Positions 55,960 to 64,000 of a DNA stretch of 64,000 nt are shown here, piece after piece. The notes beneath the pieces were generated by a model. That model was not told the DNA's origin. It searched no databases and was given only the letters and a program-made list of their open reading frames with translations. Origin of the DNA: Allobosea sp. CRIB-10 (GTDB lineage: Bacteria > Pseudomonadota > Alphaproteobacteria > Rhizobiales > Beijerinckiaceae); the NCBI RefSeq assembly GCF_900112185.1, contig NZ_FOKP01000016.1:81329-145328 (forward strand). The letters run 5' to 3'. Within the stretch, counting starts at the first letter, position 1. Every line of letters starts with the position of its first letter. A program made the position numbers and the translations under genes.

Positions 55960-58773
55960 TTACCCGAACGCCCCGATCTCGTGCTGGATCGCGCCGGAGA
56001 TCTCGCGCAGCAGCGCGAAGCACTCGCGCATCGGCTCGACCACATCGCGATGGAAGGCCGCATAGGCGCCGCCCTCTCGCGGTCCCGGCGGCTCGCCGAA
56101 ATCGAGACCGAGCGCCGGGTCGGGGTTGAGCGGGAAGATCTCGCCGAGCAGCGCCAGCGCTCCGGTCATGTCGAGCCGCAGGATGCGCTCGAGCAGGAGC
56201 TCGCGCGTCACCCCGGCATGCGGCCGGAAATCGGGGATATGCGTCGCCGACAGCCAGATCCGGTGCAGCAACGCAAGGCGAAGCGTGTGCAGCGCCACCA
56301 GCCGGACCGGCATCGCCGGCGGCTCACCCGCCGCCTCCTTCAGCTTCAGCCGGTCGGAGGCGAAGCGCCAGAACAGGCGCCGCAGCGAAGGTGCAAGGTC
56401 GAGCTGCGCCAGCGCCTCGGCGACCGCCAGCAGTTCGTCGCGCCGCCCCTCCTTTTCGGTGCGCCTGGCACGGTCGAACCAGGAGCCGGCATCGAGCGTG
56501 TCGAGATAGGCGCGCAGCACGTCGAGATCGCTGTTCGCCATGGCATGTGCCGCGAGCCGATAGGCCCGGCCGAAGCGCTCCGAACCATCGCGCATCGTGG
56601 CGAACAGCTCCGGCGCCCGCGCCGCCGCCTGGCCGATGCCGTGCACGCTGTTCGCCAGCCAGCCGAGCTGCTGCAGAATGGCGTTGTTGGGGATGGCGCG
56701 CAGCTCGCGCGGATGGCGGATCGCCGCCGGCCCGCCGGCGTCGCTCTGCCGCGCCGCCGGGCGCGAGCCGGTCTTGTCGAGCAGCGAGGGGCCGAACGTG
56801 CCGATCAGCGCCGCATAGCCGGGATCGTCGACGAGATGGGTCATCTCCTCGCGCACGGTCTGGAAGAACTCGGTGGCGAAGTCGGGCTCGGCATAGATCG
56901 GATCGTCAGCCCCCGCCGTTGCATCGGCGAACACCGCCTCGGCGATGCGCGCCACCGTCGCGCCGGCGAGCCCGCCCGTGCCGAAGAGCAGATAGCCGTC
57001 GCTGCCCTGGAAGCTGGTCTCGCGGGTGACCTTGACGCCGGCCTTGGCGAAGGCGCGCCGCGGCCATTCCGGATCGAGATAGGCGAGCCGGTCTTTGAGG
57101 CTGTCGGGATGGGCGCCGCGCCCGGCCGACTCGCCATGCGTGTCGAAGATCACCAGCTCGATATCGGTCAGCCCGTAGCGCTGGAGTAGTTCGAGGATAC
57201 GGCTCCTCAGCCGCTCGACCCAGAAGGTCGCCGCGACCTGGCCGATATAGCGGCCGGAATCGGAATAGCCGAACTGGACGCAGAGCCTGCCATGACGCTT
57301 GAGATAATCGCGCCAATGCGGGCTGCGCAGCGCCTCGTCGATGATGCGCGGCCCTTGCTCCAGCGCATCGGACGTCTCGAAGAGCGGCGAGATCTCGACG
57401 AGGTCGGCGATGCCGAAGCGCCTGGCGAGGTAGAGCGCCGACAGAAGCGTATAGCCGGTCTCGGTCTCGGCGATCAGGAAGCGCACCGGCCGCGAGCCGT
57501 CGACATGCTTCACGATCTGCGCGACCATCATCATCATCCGCGCCGCCGAGGCGCGCTCGACCGCGAGCGCCCCGAAATCGACCGGCGTCGGCTTGGCCCT
57601 GGCGAGCGCCTGGTTGACGGCGGCGAGGAAGGCGCGTCGTTGCGCCGGCTGGGCCGGCTCCTCGTCGAGCGGGATCACGCCGCGCATGGCGTTGTGCAGC
57701 TGCGAGGCGTTGAGCCGGAAATGCGGCAGCGCGATCGAGACGCCATGCGTGATCACCCCGGCCCGCGCCAGCAGCAGCGCTTCCGCCGTCGCCTCGTCCT
57801 CGGCCAGCACGATCGCCTTGTCGAGCGCCGCCACCAGCTTCGAGGCCTCCGGCAGCGCCGCCTCGCGCTCGCCGACCAGCGCGAGCGAGAAGGCCTGCAG
57901 GGCCGCGATCTCCGGCTTGCTGTTCAGGGGCGGGCAGAGCGCCAGCTGCCGCTCCACCGCGGCGAGCGCATCCTCGACCAGCGCCCTCACCTCGGCGGTC
58001 GCCGGCGCCTCCGGCAGCTTCTCCAGCAGGCGAAAGAACTGGCCGCGCTTCGATTCCAGCCGGTAGCGCAGCGTGTCCCACCAGCCGATATCGGTGCGCC
58101 CATCGGTGTCGCAGCCGACCCAGGAGGCGAGTTGCAGGGCGCGCGGCTTCAACTCGCGCCAGCGCTGCGGCCAGCGTTCCCGCGCCTCGGCGAGAAAGGC
58201 CGCGTTCAGCCGGTCGATCGCGTCGCGGGCGTTACGTACCGAAAAGCGCGCCTGCTCGAACTCGTCCTGCAGGGTGATCGCCGCATCCGGCCGGAAGGAG
58301 AGATCTGCGGCTTTGAGCGCCGCCGCCTCGCCCTCGTTCGCGGCGAGCTCGGCCAGAGCATGCGCCACCGCCCGGCTCATACCGAAGGTCGGATGCGCGG
58401 TGAAGACGGCGGCGAAGCGCACCCGCGACAGCGCCGCCGCATAGGCCTCGAAAGGCTGCGCCGAAGCGCTCGCCTCGTCGGCGACGCGCCGGGCCAGCGC
58501 CGCATAGGCCTCGCTCTCGTCACGCTCCAGCCCGACATAGGAGGCGACGCGCGCCGCCCGGTCGGCGAGCGCAGCGCGGCCGAGCTGGCGGATCAGCGCC
58601 GCGGTGTCGGCAAGCGTCACCTCGCCGCGATCCATCTTGCGGGTCAGCCAGAGCGTGACGCGTAAGACCGGATTGCCGAACGGGTCCTCGCGCGCATCCG
58701 AGCGCGCCTGCACGATCGCCGAAGACAATTCGCTCGCCAGCGCCGATGGCGACAACTCCTCGGTATCCGCCAC
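55960..58773 (-). CDS. Phosphoenolpyruvate carboxylase-like protein, divergent
   Basis: 937-residue protein of the PEP carboxylase family, starting at a GTG after CGGAGAG. The catalytic histidine motif survives as FTAHPTFG (about residue 127), and GYSDSG and DTHGESAGRGAHPDS occupy the positions of the usual GYSDSxKD and FHGRGGxxGRGG. The lysine after GYSDS and the glycine-rich loop are altered, so normal carboxylation is doubtful. The C-terminal region (ILQQLGWLANSVHGIGQA, ILRLDMTGALALLGEIFP) is family-like. It may be a specialised paralogue. Confidence 0.8.
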   Translation of the reverse strand: MADTEELSPSALASELSSAIVQARSDAREDPFGNPVLRVTLWLTRKMDRGEVTLADTAALIRQLGRAALADRAARVASYVGLERDESEAYAALARRVADEASASAQPFEAYAAALSRVRFAAVFTAHPTFGMSRAVAHALAELAANEGEAAALKAADLSFRPDAAITLQDEFEQARFSVRNARDAIDRLNAAFLAEARERWPQRWRELKPRALQLASWVGCDTDGRTDIGWWDTLRYRLESKRGQFFRLLEKLPEAPATAEVRALVEDALAAVERQLALCPPLNSKPEIAALQAFSLALVGEREAALPEASKLVAALDKAIVLAEDEATAEALLLARAGVITHGVSIALPHFRLNASQLHNAMRGVIPLDEEPAQPAQRRAFLAAVNQALARAKPTPVDFGALAVERASAARMMMMVAQIVKHVDGSRPVRFLIAETETGYTLLSALYLARRFGIADLVEISPLFETSDALEQGPRIIDEALRSPHWRDYLKRHGRLCVQFGYSDSGRYIGQVAATFWVERLRSRILELLQRYGLTDIELVIFDTHGESAGRGAHPDSLKDRLAYLDPEWPRRAFAKAGVKVTRETSFQGSDGYLLFGTGGLAGATVARIAEAVFADATAGADDPIYAEPDFATEFFQTVREEMTHLVDDPGYAALIGTFGPSLLDKTGSRPAARQSDAGGPAAIRHPRELRAIPNNAILQQLGWLANSVHGIGQAAARAPELFATMRDGSERFGRAYRLAAHAMANSDLDVLRAYLDTLDAGSWFDRARRTEKEGRRDELLAVAEALAQLDLAPSLRRLFWRFASDRLKLKEAAGEPPAMPVRLVALHTLRLALLHRIWLSATHIPDFRPHAGVTRELLLERILRLDMTGALALLGEIFPLNPDPALGLDFGEPPGPREGGAYAAFHRDVVEPMRECFALLREISGAIQHEIGAFG

Positions 58774-58963
58774 GCCGCTCTCCGTTTTTCGATCGTTTGA
58801 TGAGCGGGCGCAGGTGAGCAAGATTTCGAGTTTGCTGCAACTGCGAAATGCAATGCGGCTCCGCAGCAAGAGACGGGCTGCGCATGGTACCCGCGGCGCA
58901 CGCTCCTCCTGGGCTTACAATCGCCGCTTCCATAGCCATGTCGGAGTAGACCCGGAGGAAGCC

Positions 58964-59221
58964 ATGGACACGACCGTGCGGCGCAATCTCTCCGGCAACT
59001 GGGGTGTTTCCGACCTGCTCGAGCGCCCGATCTGCTCGATCATTCGCGATCCGCACGGCAGTTGCTGGATCACCCTGTCGCAGGATCAGGCCTTGCGCCT
59101 GAGCGACATCCGCAAAGGGCCGTTCCTGTCGGTGGAGGCGGCGATGACGGCGATCGAGAAGAACCTCAACGGAGCCTGTCGCCACCATACGGCAACTCTC
59201 CCGGCGAACTATTTTCCGTAA
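58964..59221 (+). CDS. Small hypothetical protein
   Basis: 85-residue protein with a good GGAGGAAG ribosome-binding site. MDTTVRRNLSGNWGVSDLLERPICSIIRDPHGSCWITLSQDQ suggests a compact alpha/beta fold; it ends ACRHHTATLPANYFP. Unknown family. It is divergent from the PEP carboxylase-like gene, with 190 bp between starts. Confidence 0.65.
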   Translation: MDTTVRRNLSGNWGVSDLLERPICSIIRDPHGSCWITLSQDQALRLSDIRKGPFLSVEAAMTAIEKNLNGACRHHTATLPANYFP

Positions 59222-59467
59222 GCCGTCGACAGTCACCAAAAATAAAACCGCCGCCGACCAACTTGTTTTGGTCACATTGCTTCTATAGACAGAACGTAGA
59301 GGCGACGATTGACCGACTGGCTCCTCTGATTGGACCCTGCGGCGCGCCTCCCTCCTATCGTCGAAAACCGATTGCTGCCCTCGGCAGCACCATCGCTGCA
59401 CGCAAGCGTGCCCGGCGATTCCATACACAAGACCGCCCGGCCTCGGCCGAGCGGCAAACGGATATCA

Positions 59468-59626
59468 ATGCTAGTATCAACCGAACTGAATTCACCTGAG
59501 ACCAGGCGCGTCGCCGACGCGATCGCCACGGCGCTTCCGCCGAAATCCGCTCCTGATTGGAAGCCGCAACCCTGCGGCCTCAGCCGCCAGGAACTGCGGC
59601 GCATCGTCAGGAAGATGCTGGGATGA
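59468..59626 (+). CDS. Very small hypothetical protein
   Basis: 52-codon frame MLVSTELNSPETRRVADAIATALPP..., ending LSRQELRRIVRKMLG, a basic helix. Coding potential is supported only by position: its stop lies 11 bp before the next gene start. The ribosome-binding site is weak. Confidence 0.4.
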   Translation: MLVSTELNSPETRRVADAIATALPPKSAPDWKPQPCGLSRQELRRIVRKMLG

Positions 59627-59637
59627 GGAGGCCGGTC

Positions 59638-59853
59638 ATGCCCATGCGCCAAACCGGATCCACCGCCTACGGCAATTCTGTCTCCCGAACCAATGCCGCG
59701 CAGCCGAGGCGAGGCCCGTCCGCGCAGGCCAATTTCGAACGCTATCTCGCCTTGGCAAAGGCTAAGGCCCTCGCCGGCGATCGGATCGAGGCCGAGCGCA
59801 ATTACCAATATGCCGAGCATTATCATCGCCTGATCATCGGCTCGGCGGCCTGA
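59638..59853 (+). CDS. Short DUF4167-like protein
   Basis: 71-residue protein with GAGGAGG upstream of the ATG. Its C-terminal half (NFERYLALAKAKALAGDRIEAERNYQYAEHYHRLI) matches the core of DUF4167, an alphaproteobacterial RNA-associated domain. The usual long basic, Arg/Gly-rich remainder of DUF4167 proteins is absent, so this is a truncated or minimal version. Confidence 0.8.
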   Translation: MPMRQTGSTAYGNSVSRTNAAQPRRGPSAQANFERYLALAKAKALAGDRIEAERNYQYAEHYHRLIIGSAA

Positions 59854-60347
59854 AGCGCTGGAACAGCAGCGGGGACAAATCCCCAATCAATCCCCGCTCC
59901 CGAAACCCGGTTTATGCTCTTCCCCGTCCCGCCCGAACCGAGGGGGCTTCGCGAGGCATCATGAGGCCGGGCGGGAGAGCGGTGTTTCGTGGCGACAGGG
60001 CCTTGCGAGCCCGAAGGAGCCTGACCCTGTAAAGGTGTGATCCACCTTTGCGGCCGGCCGGCTCGTTCCACCACGGAGGGGTTTCGTCGTTCGGGGTAGG
60101 CACCCCGGTCCAGCCGGACGCAACACACGGCGAGAGCTCGCAAGAGAACCGCGGCGCGGGGTTGGGCAGTGGCCAGTGGCGCTGCTTCGACAATCGACAT
60201 CGACATTCGGCACGCAGCCGTCGACTGCGACGCCGCCCGACCCCGCGCCCTCCCTCGGATGGCGACCAATCGAACCCTCGCGGCGCCGAGCCGGCGGGGC
60301 ATCACGCATGGTCGATCGTTTCGTGGCCTTCACTATTTCAGCGCGGG
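59854..60347. other. Hairpin-rich intergenic region, no gene (candidate structured RNA)
   Basis: About 500 bp without a credible gene. It holds several successive perfect stem-loops, e.g. ACAGGG...CCCTGT enclosing CCTT...AAGG (59999-60032 region), AAAGGTG-TGATC-CACCTTT, GGGG-TAGGCA-CCCC and CCGG-TCCAG-CCGG. The density is higher than in other gaps here. It may encode a structured RNA, but no known Rfam family was recognised (6S, RNase P and tmRNA hallmarks are lacking). Confidence 0.45.
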
Positions 60348-60462
60348 TCGGCCCGGGCGGAGCGCAGCGCAGACCCGGGACCCATTCCGGAACAGTCCCG
60401 ATAGAGGTTCAGGCATGGATCCCGGATCGGCGCGGCTTCGCCGCTTGTCCGGGATGACTCGC
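60348..60462. repeat. REP-like element related to the one at 34601
   Basis: The second half (ATGGATCCCGG...TTGTCCGGGATGAC) corresponds to ATGGATCCGGG...TTGGCCGGGATGAC in the 34601-34715 element, and the first half (GGAGCGCAGCGCAGACCCGGG) has the same bipartite layout. Boundaries are approximate. It lies just upstream of the AAA ATPase gene. Confidence 0.6.
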
Positions 60463-60515
60463 GGTTTCGTCAAACATGGTACCCACTGACTGCCCCACCC
60501 CGCCCGCGAGTCCCC

Positions 60516-61280
60516 ATGAGACGACCGCAGACCCGCCTGCCCGCGCCCTATCTCAGGCGCATCTGGCTCGACCGCGAGGCGGTGCCGGACCCTGACGCCT
60601 ATCCCTGGTGCCTGCCCTTCCTGCGCGAGGCGTTCGAGCTCTCCTTCGACACCTCGATCACCATCATCGTCGGCGAGAACGGCACGGGTAAATCGACGCT
60701 GCTCGAAGGCATCGCCGTCCTCGCCGGCTATGACGAGGCCGGCGGCGGCAAGGGCTATCGCCCGGTCGACCATTCGCTGGCGCGCGAAGCGATGGGCGGC
60801 CGGCTCTCCAGCGCGCTCAAGGCGAGCTGGCTGCCGAAAGTCACCGATGGCTGGTTCTTCCGGGCCGAGAGCTTCTTCTCGGTGGCGCGCTATCTCGACG
60901 CCGTCGGCGGCGCGGACGGCCCCGATTTCCTCTCCCATTCGCATGGCGAGGGTTTTTTGCGTTTCTTCGAGGAGCGCTGCCAGCGCCGCGGCATCTTCAT
61001 CTTCGACGAGCCGGAATCGGCGCTGTCGCCGGCCCGCCAGATCGCGTTCCTCAAGCTGCTGCGCCGCATGGACCGGCTCGGCCAATGCCAGGTGATCATG
61101 GCGACCCACGCCCCCATCCTGATGGCCTATCCCGGCGCCCGCCTGCTCGGCCTGACCAAATACGGGCTCGATCCGGTGACGATCGAGCAGACCCAGCATT
61201 TCCGCCTGATCCGCGAGTTCTGCCTGGACCCGGCCACGTTTGTCGAGACGATGATTGAGGAGCGAGGGGGCAAGCGCTGA
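60516..61280 (+). CDS. AAA family ATPase (small SMC/RecF-like)
   Basis: 254-residue ATPase with Walker A GENGTGKST (Lys59), Walker B GIFIFDEPESALSP (catalytic Glu) and the switch histidine in MATHAPILMA; an ABC-type signature loop is not clear. It starts ITIIVGENG, typical of the stand-alone predicted ATPases (COG3910-like) of unknown role, related to RecF/SMC head domains but without a coiled coil. Normal GC content. A convergent AT-rich membrane protein gene follows, 12 bp away. Confidence 0.85.
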   Translation: MRRPQTRLPAPYLRRIWLDREAVPDPDAYPWCLPFLREAFELSFDTSITIIVGENGTGKSTLLEGIAVLAGYDEAGGGKGYRPVDHSLAREAMGGRLSSALKASWLPKVTDGWFFRAESFFSVARYLDAVGGADGPDFLSHSHGEGFLRFFEERCQRRGIFIFDEPESALSPARQIAFLKLLRRMDRLGQCQVIMATHAPILMAYPGARLLGLTKYGLDPVTIEQTQHFRLIREFCLDPATFVETMIEERGGKR

Positions 61281-61292
61281 TTGCGAGTGGTG

Positions 61293-62588
61293 CTATTCAT
61301 CAGCACTTGGATGCTCATCTTTTGACTCAGCAGGCTTCTGTCGTCGCGACCAAGATAAGCGCGGCGCCGCTCGATACTCGTATTTGTCCGATATATATTT
61401 CTGCATTTGCTCGCGCAAAAGGCTCATTTTAAGCTTAGTTTCCAGCTCAAATTTCTCATCAGGCGACAGGTCCAATGAAGAAGCAGAAGCTGTCGAAACA
61501 TCTTTCGCAATTATACTAATAGCAGATAAATTCAATCTCTGATTATTAGCGTCAATTATTTCATTGATAAATCTCTTAACAAAGACGCCGCAAACCTGAA
61601 GTATAGTAAAAGAAACAATAACAAAAGGCATTCTTGTCAGGAATATTGTCCAAACATCGACTTCTCCCGATTTGTATATCTGAGTCAAATCTGTAGAATT
61701 TTTATATAAATTATATGTAACATATAAAATAATTGCCATCGGCAATGCAGACAATAATATATAAGAAAGGATACTGCGTTTTGTTTCTTGAACAAATCCG
61801 CTTATCTCACTTGGAAACAAGCGGATCTCCTCTATCAATCTGGCTCTTTCATTCTTCTTATCATTCAATTCGGATTCTTCAATACGCCTTTCCGCGCGAA
61901 GGTTTTCGAGTTTACTTTTAAGGTCTTCCGACGCAGAGATAACTTCTTCTTTTCGTTTTTGATTCTGCGATATCTCAGCCTTCAGCGTATCAAATTGAGC
62001 GTTAGCCTGTCCTATATCTTTGTCGAGTTGAGCGCTCTCCGCTTTGAGCTCATTTACGTGCGCTTCAGCAGCAATTACCTTCTCGGACGCCGCTTTTTCT
62101 CGCTCTTCAATCGCAGCAAGCCGTGCTTGAAGATCTGCGTTGCTACGCCCGATTCGACCCGTCTCTTCCTCCAATCGAGAAAACTCGGCGGGAGTATATC
62201 CGGTTACAATCACACTTGAAATAAGCTGATTAGTAAATATGGTAAATCTGACATCAGGACGAAAACGAAAGCCGGTTGCAAATCTACCGACACCCAATGA
62301 AAATTTTCCATCTGAAAAGTTTGATTTTAGCTCTAAAATCTTTCCAGACACATGGATAAGCTCTAGACTTACTGCGTTCCAATCTTCATAGCCGGATGCA
62401 AATATCTGTATAGATTGTACATATACATTTTCGGAAAAATCAAACTCGAACCATCTTTGCTTAGCTTCGAATGAAAAATCTTGCTTTGAGTTATTAATCA
62501 ATGCAGTGGTTTTATTACTTTTTCTGGAAAAGAGCGAGACCGGAATAACTTCAGGCCGTACACCCCCCTCTTGAGCCACGTCGCCCAT
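61293..62588 (-). CDS. Unknown AT-rich protein: beta-rich N-domain, coiled coil, two membrane helices
   Basis: About 431 residues, not assigned to a family. Residues ~30-140 look beta-rich (WFEFDFSENVYVQSIQIFASG, VSLELIHVSGKILEL), with a discoidin-like feel. Residues ~150-270 form a long coiled coil (SAQLDKDIGQANAQFDTLKAE...). Two hydrophobic helices (ILSYILLSALPMAIILYVTY; MPFVIVSFTILQVCGVFVKRF) precede a C-terminal helical tail (LSAISIIAKDVSTASASSLDLS). No signal peptide, so both ends are probably cytoplasmic. The gene is the AT-richest in the window. ATGs at 62591 and 62588 follow GGGGG. Confidence 0.75.
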   Translation of the reverse strand: MGDVAQEGGVRPEVIPVSLFSRKSNKTTALINNSKQDFSFEAKQRWFEFDFSENVYVQSIQIFASGYEDWNAVSLELIHVSGKILELKSNFSDGKFSLGVGRFATGFRFRPDVRFTIFTNQLISSVIVTGYTPAEFSRLEEETGRIGRSNADLQARLAAIEEREKAASEKVIAAEAHVNELKAESAQLDKDIGQANAQFDTLKAEISQNQKRKEEVISASEDLKSKLENLRAERRIEESELNDKKNERARLIEEIRLFPSEISGFVQETKRSILSYILLSALPMAIILYVTYNLYKNSTDLTQIYKSGEVDVWTIFLTRMPFVIVSFTILQVCGVFVKRFINEIIDANNQRLNLSAISIIAKDVSTASASSLDLSPDEKFELETKLKMSLLREQMQKYISDKYEYRAAPRLSWSRRQKPAESKDEHPSADE

Positions 62589-62614
62589 CATTTCCCCCAG
62601 ATAAGCTTATTCAA

Positions 62615-62631
62615 TTGAGCCGTTAGCTCAA
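62615..62631. promoter_or_regulatory. Dyad upstream of the AT-rich membrane protein gene
   Basis: TTGAGC-CGTTA-GCTCAA is a perfect 6-bp-arm dyad, 27 bp before the start codon, in an AT-rich promoter region with an adjacent AAAAATTTTT tract. It could be an operator or part of the 5' leader. Weak evidence. Confidence 0.35.
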
Positions 62632-62804
62632 AAATTTTTGTACGATAGTGGAATGCTCCCTCAAAGTACGAATCATGGCAAGAAACGAGTGCTCCACAAA
62701 ATACTTCAATATTAAATCACGCACAGTTCGATTCCGCGATACGCACGGCTTAAGACAGCCCCCCTAGCCTTGATAGACTCGTCTACGATTGTCAGGATTC
62801 TACG

Positions 62805-63875
62805 TTGCCCCACTCCCTCTCCCCCGCCCGCCTCCAGGCCGCCGTCGACTTCGCGCAGGCGCATGATTCCCCCTGGCCGCGCAGCATGTTCTATCCGGAC
62901 GGCGCCTATGTCGGGAATCGCGAATGGGACGAGAAGGGTCCGTGGACCGAGATCGTCGGGCCGGTCGAGCCGCGCGGCGGGCCGGCCGGGGTGGTGCTTC
63001 AGGGCGGCGAGACGATCGCCGAATGGGGCGATGTCGAGCGGGCCGACATGACCTTCTCGATCGCCAAGAGCTATCTCTCGGTGCTGGCGGGCCTCGCCGT
63101 CGCCGACGGGCTGATCGCCGATATCGACGAACCGGTGGGGAAGAGCGTCGATGGCCCGCATTTTTCCAGCCCGCACAATGCGAAGATCAGCTGGCGCCAT
63201 CTGCTCAACATGAACAGCGAATGGCAGGGCGAGATTTTTGGCAAGTCCGACCAGGTCGACCATTACAGGCAGATCGGCATCGGCGCCGACAACAGCCGCA
63301 AGGGCCAGCGCCGCGATCTCAGCGAGCCCGGCAGCCTCTACGAATACAACGACGTCCGGGTCAACGCGCTCGGCTACGCGCTGCTGCGCCGCTTCCGCAA
63401 GCCGCTGCCTGAGGTTCTGCGCGAGCGCATCATGAACCCGATCGGCGCCTCGCAAGGCTGGCGCTGGGAGGGCTACGAGACCTCGTGGGTCGAGATCGAC
63501 GGTGAGCGCATGCAGTCGGTCCCCGGCGGCGGCCATTGGGGCGGCGGCCTCTTCATCAGCGCCCGCGACCATGCCCGCTTCGGCCAGTTGATCGCGCAGA
63601 ACGGCGTCTGGGACGGTCGCGAATTGATCCCGTCCGCCTGGCTGGCGCAGTCGGTCCTGCCCTCGCCGACCCTGCCGAATTACGGCTTCCTCTGGTGGCT
63701 CAACCGCGGCCCGGCGGCTAATCCCAAGCTGCCGGCGAGCGCCTTCAGCGCGCAGGGAGCGGGCAACAACCTGATCTGGATCGACCCCGAGCACGAGCTC
63801 GTCGCCGTGCTGCGCTGGATCGACAAGGCCGCGATCGACGGATTTCTGGAGCGGCTGGTCGCGGCGGTGGAGTGA
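62805..63875 (+). CDS. Serine hydrolase (class C beta-lactamase family)
   Basis: 356-residue protein of the beta-lactamase/penicillin-binding-protein-like family starting at TTG. The SxxK motif is FSIAKSY (Ser85, Lys88), the YxN-type motif is SLYEYNDVRVN, and HWGGG stands for the third box. The absence of a signal peptide suggests a cytoplasmic esterase or peptidase rather than a true beta-lactamase. Normal GC content, unlike the preceding gene. Confidence 0.86.
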   Translation: MPHSLSPARLQAAVDFAQAHDSPWPRSMFYPDGAYVGNREWDEKGPWTEIVGPVEPRGGPAGVVLQGGETIAEWGDVERADMTFSIAKSYLSVLAGLAVADGLIADIDEPVGKSVDGPHFSSPHNAKISWRHLLNMNSEWQGEIFGKSDQVDHYRQIGIGADNSRKGQRRDLSEPGSLYEYNDVRVNALGYALLRRFRKPLPEVLRERIMNPIGASQGWRWEGYETSWVEIDGERMQSVPGGGHWGGGLFISARDHARFGQLIAQNGVWDGRELIPSAWLAQSVLPSPTLPNYGFLWWLNRGPAANPKLPASAFSAQGAGNNLIWIDPEHELVAVLRWIDKAAIDGFLERLVAAVE

Positions 63876-63893
63876 GAGGACCTCGACGCAAAA

Positions 63894-63916
63894 CCCCTCT
63901 CCTGGAAGGAGAGGGG
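63894..63916. repeat. Hairpin repeat after the serine hydrolase gene
   Basis: CCCCTCTCC-TGGAA-GGAGAGGGG is a perfect 9-bp stem, followed by CAGGGGTGAG. This is a common intergenic repeat in Rhizobiales; it may end transcription of the hydrolase gene although no U-run follows. Confidence 0.6.
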
Positions 63917-63942
63917 CAGGGGTGAGCGACTGTCTTGTTGGT

Positions 63943-64000
63943 CAAGCGGTTTGTTCGCGCCATGGTTGTCTGTCCCGGATGACGGCGTTGAGGATTGTGA
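63943..64000 (-). mobile_element. IS110-family transposase, 3' end (cut by window edge)
   Basis: The minus-strand frame reads TILNAVIRDRQPWREQTA and stop. IS110-type transposases end in a very similar KxLTILNAxLRDxxPW block. Only 19 codons are in the window. The rest of the element, and whether it is intact, lie outside. Confidence 0.7.

Noticed and set aside
59970..60150. 6S RNA, RNase P RNA or tmRNA at this place
   Set aside because: A GCGGTGTTT start and a loosely complementary end are 6S-like, but the central bubble and usual gene neighbours are missing; no RNase P or tmRNA hallmarks (e.g. tag frame) were found.
59912..60193. 93-codon minus-strand frame and its neighbours as a gene
   Set aside because: Runs through multiple hairpins, no ribosome-binding site and no family match; treated as a candidate RNA region instead.

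Overview
This is a GC-rich chromosomal segment of an alphaproteobacterium, most likely a Hyphomicrobiales (Rhizobiales) member close to Bosea. That placement is inferred from the ribosomal and RNA polymerase sequences, the PopZ and DUF4167 families, the RIME/REP-like intergenic palindromes and the gene mix. No sequence search was possible.

Left part (1-16310, nearly all minus strand): the classical translation/transcription cluster, read right to left: tuf, tRNA-Trp, a SAM methyltransferase, secE, nusG, then a strong terminator. After a roughly 4.4-kb block of unrelated genes (chemoreceptor plus cytochrome b561, an orphan plus-strand gene, a DJ-1/PfpI protein, a ribbon-helix-helix protein) come rplK, rplA, rplJ, rplL, rpoB and rpoC, the last cut by the window edge. 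rplJ has a recognisable promoter and a long leader. A fossil tuf 3' end lies just after tuf.

Middle part (16.4-48.3 kb): mostly ordinary accessory and housekeeping genes. They include cysE with an elaborate palindromic upstream region, a chromate module (chrA, chrB), a CNNM/CorC-type membrane protein, valS, popZ, a TolC-family protein, an isoaspartyl methyltransferase-like gene, an OmpA-family protein, a LuxR-type regulator, tRNA-Cys, tRNA-Asn, a GST, and a thiamine-precursor locus (tenA, TPP riboswitch, permease, binding protein, but no ATPase gene).

Right part (48.5-64 kb): two AT-richer stretches that look acquired. The first is a class III nucleotide cyclase with TPR-like repeats plus a PAP2-type phosphatase, ending at tRNA-Leu. 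The second is a coiled-coil/two-helix membrane protein beside an AAA ATPase. Between them lie an acyl-CoA synthetase-like gene, a divergent PEP carboxylase, several small alphaproteobacterial genes and a 0.5-kb region full of hairpins. The window ends in the 3' end of an IS110-type transposase gene.

The strongest leads for something undescribed are the AT-rich membrane protein/ATPase pair (60.5-62.6 kb), the hairpin-rich intergenic region (59.9-60.35 kb), the tuf fossil and the tandem operators upstream of cysE. No CRISPR array, prophage or complete insertion sequence was seen.
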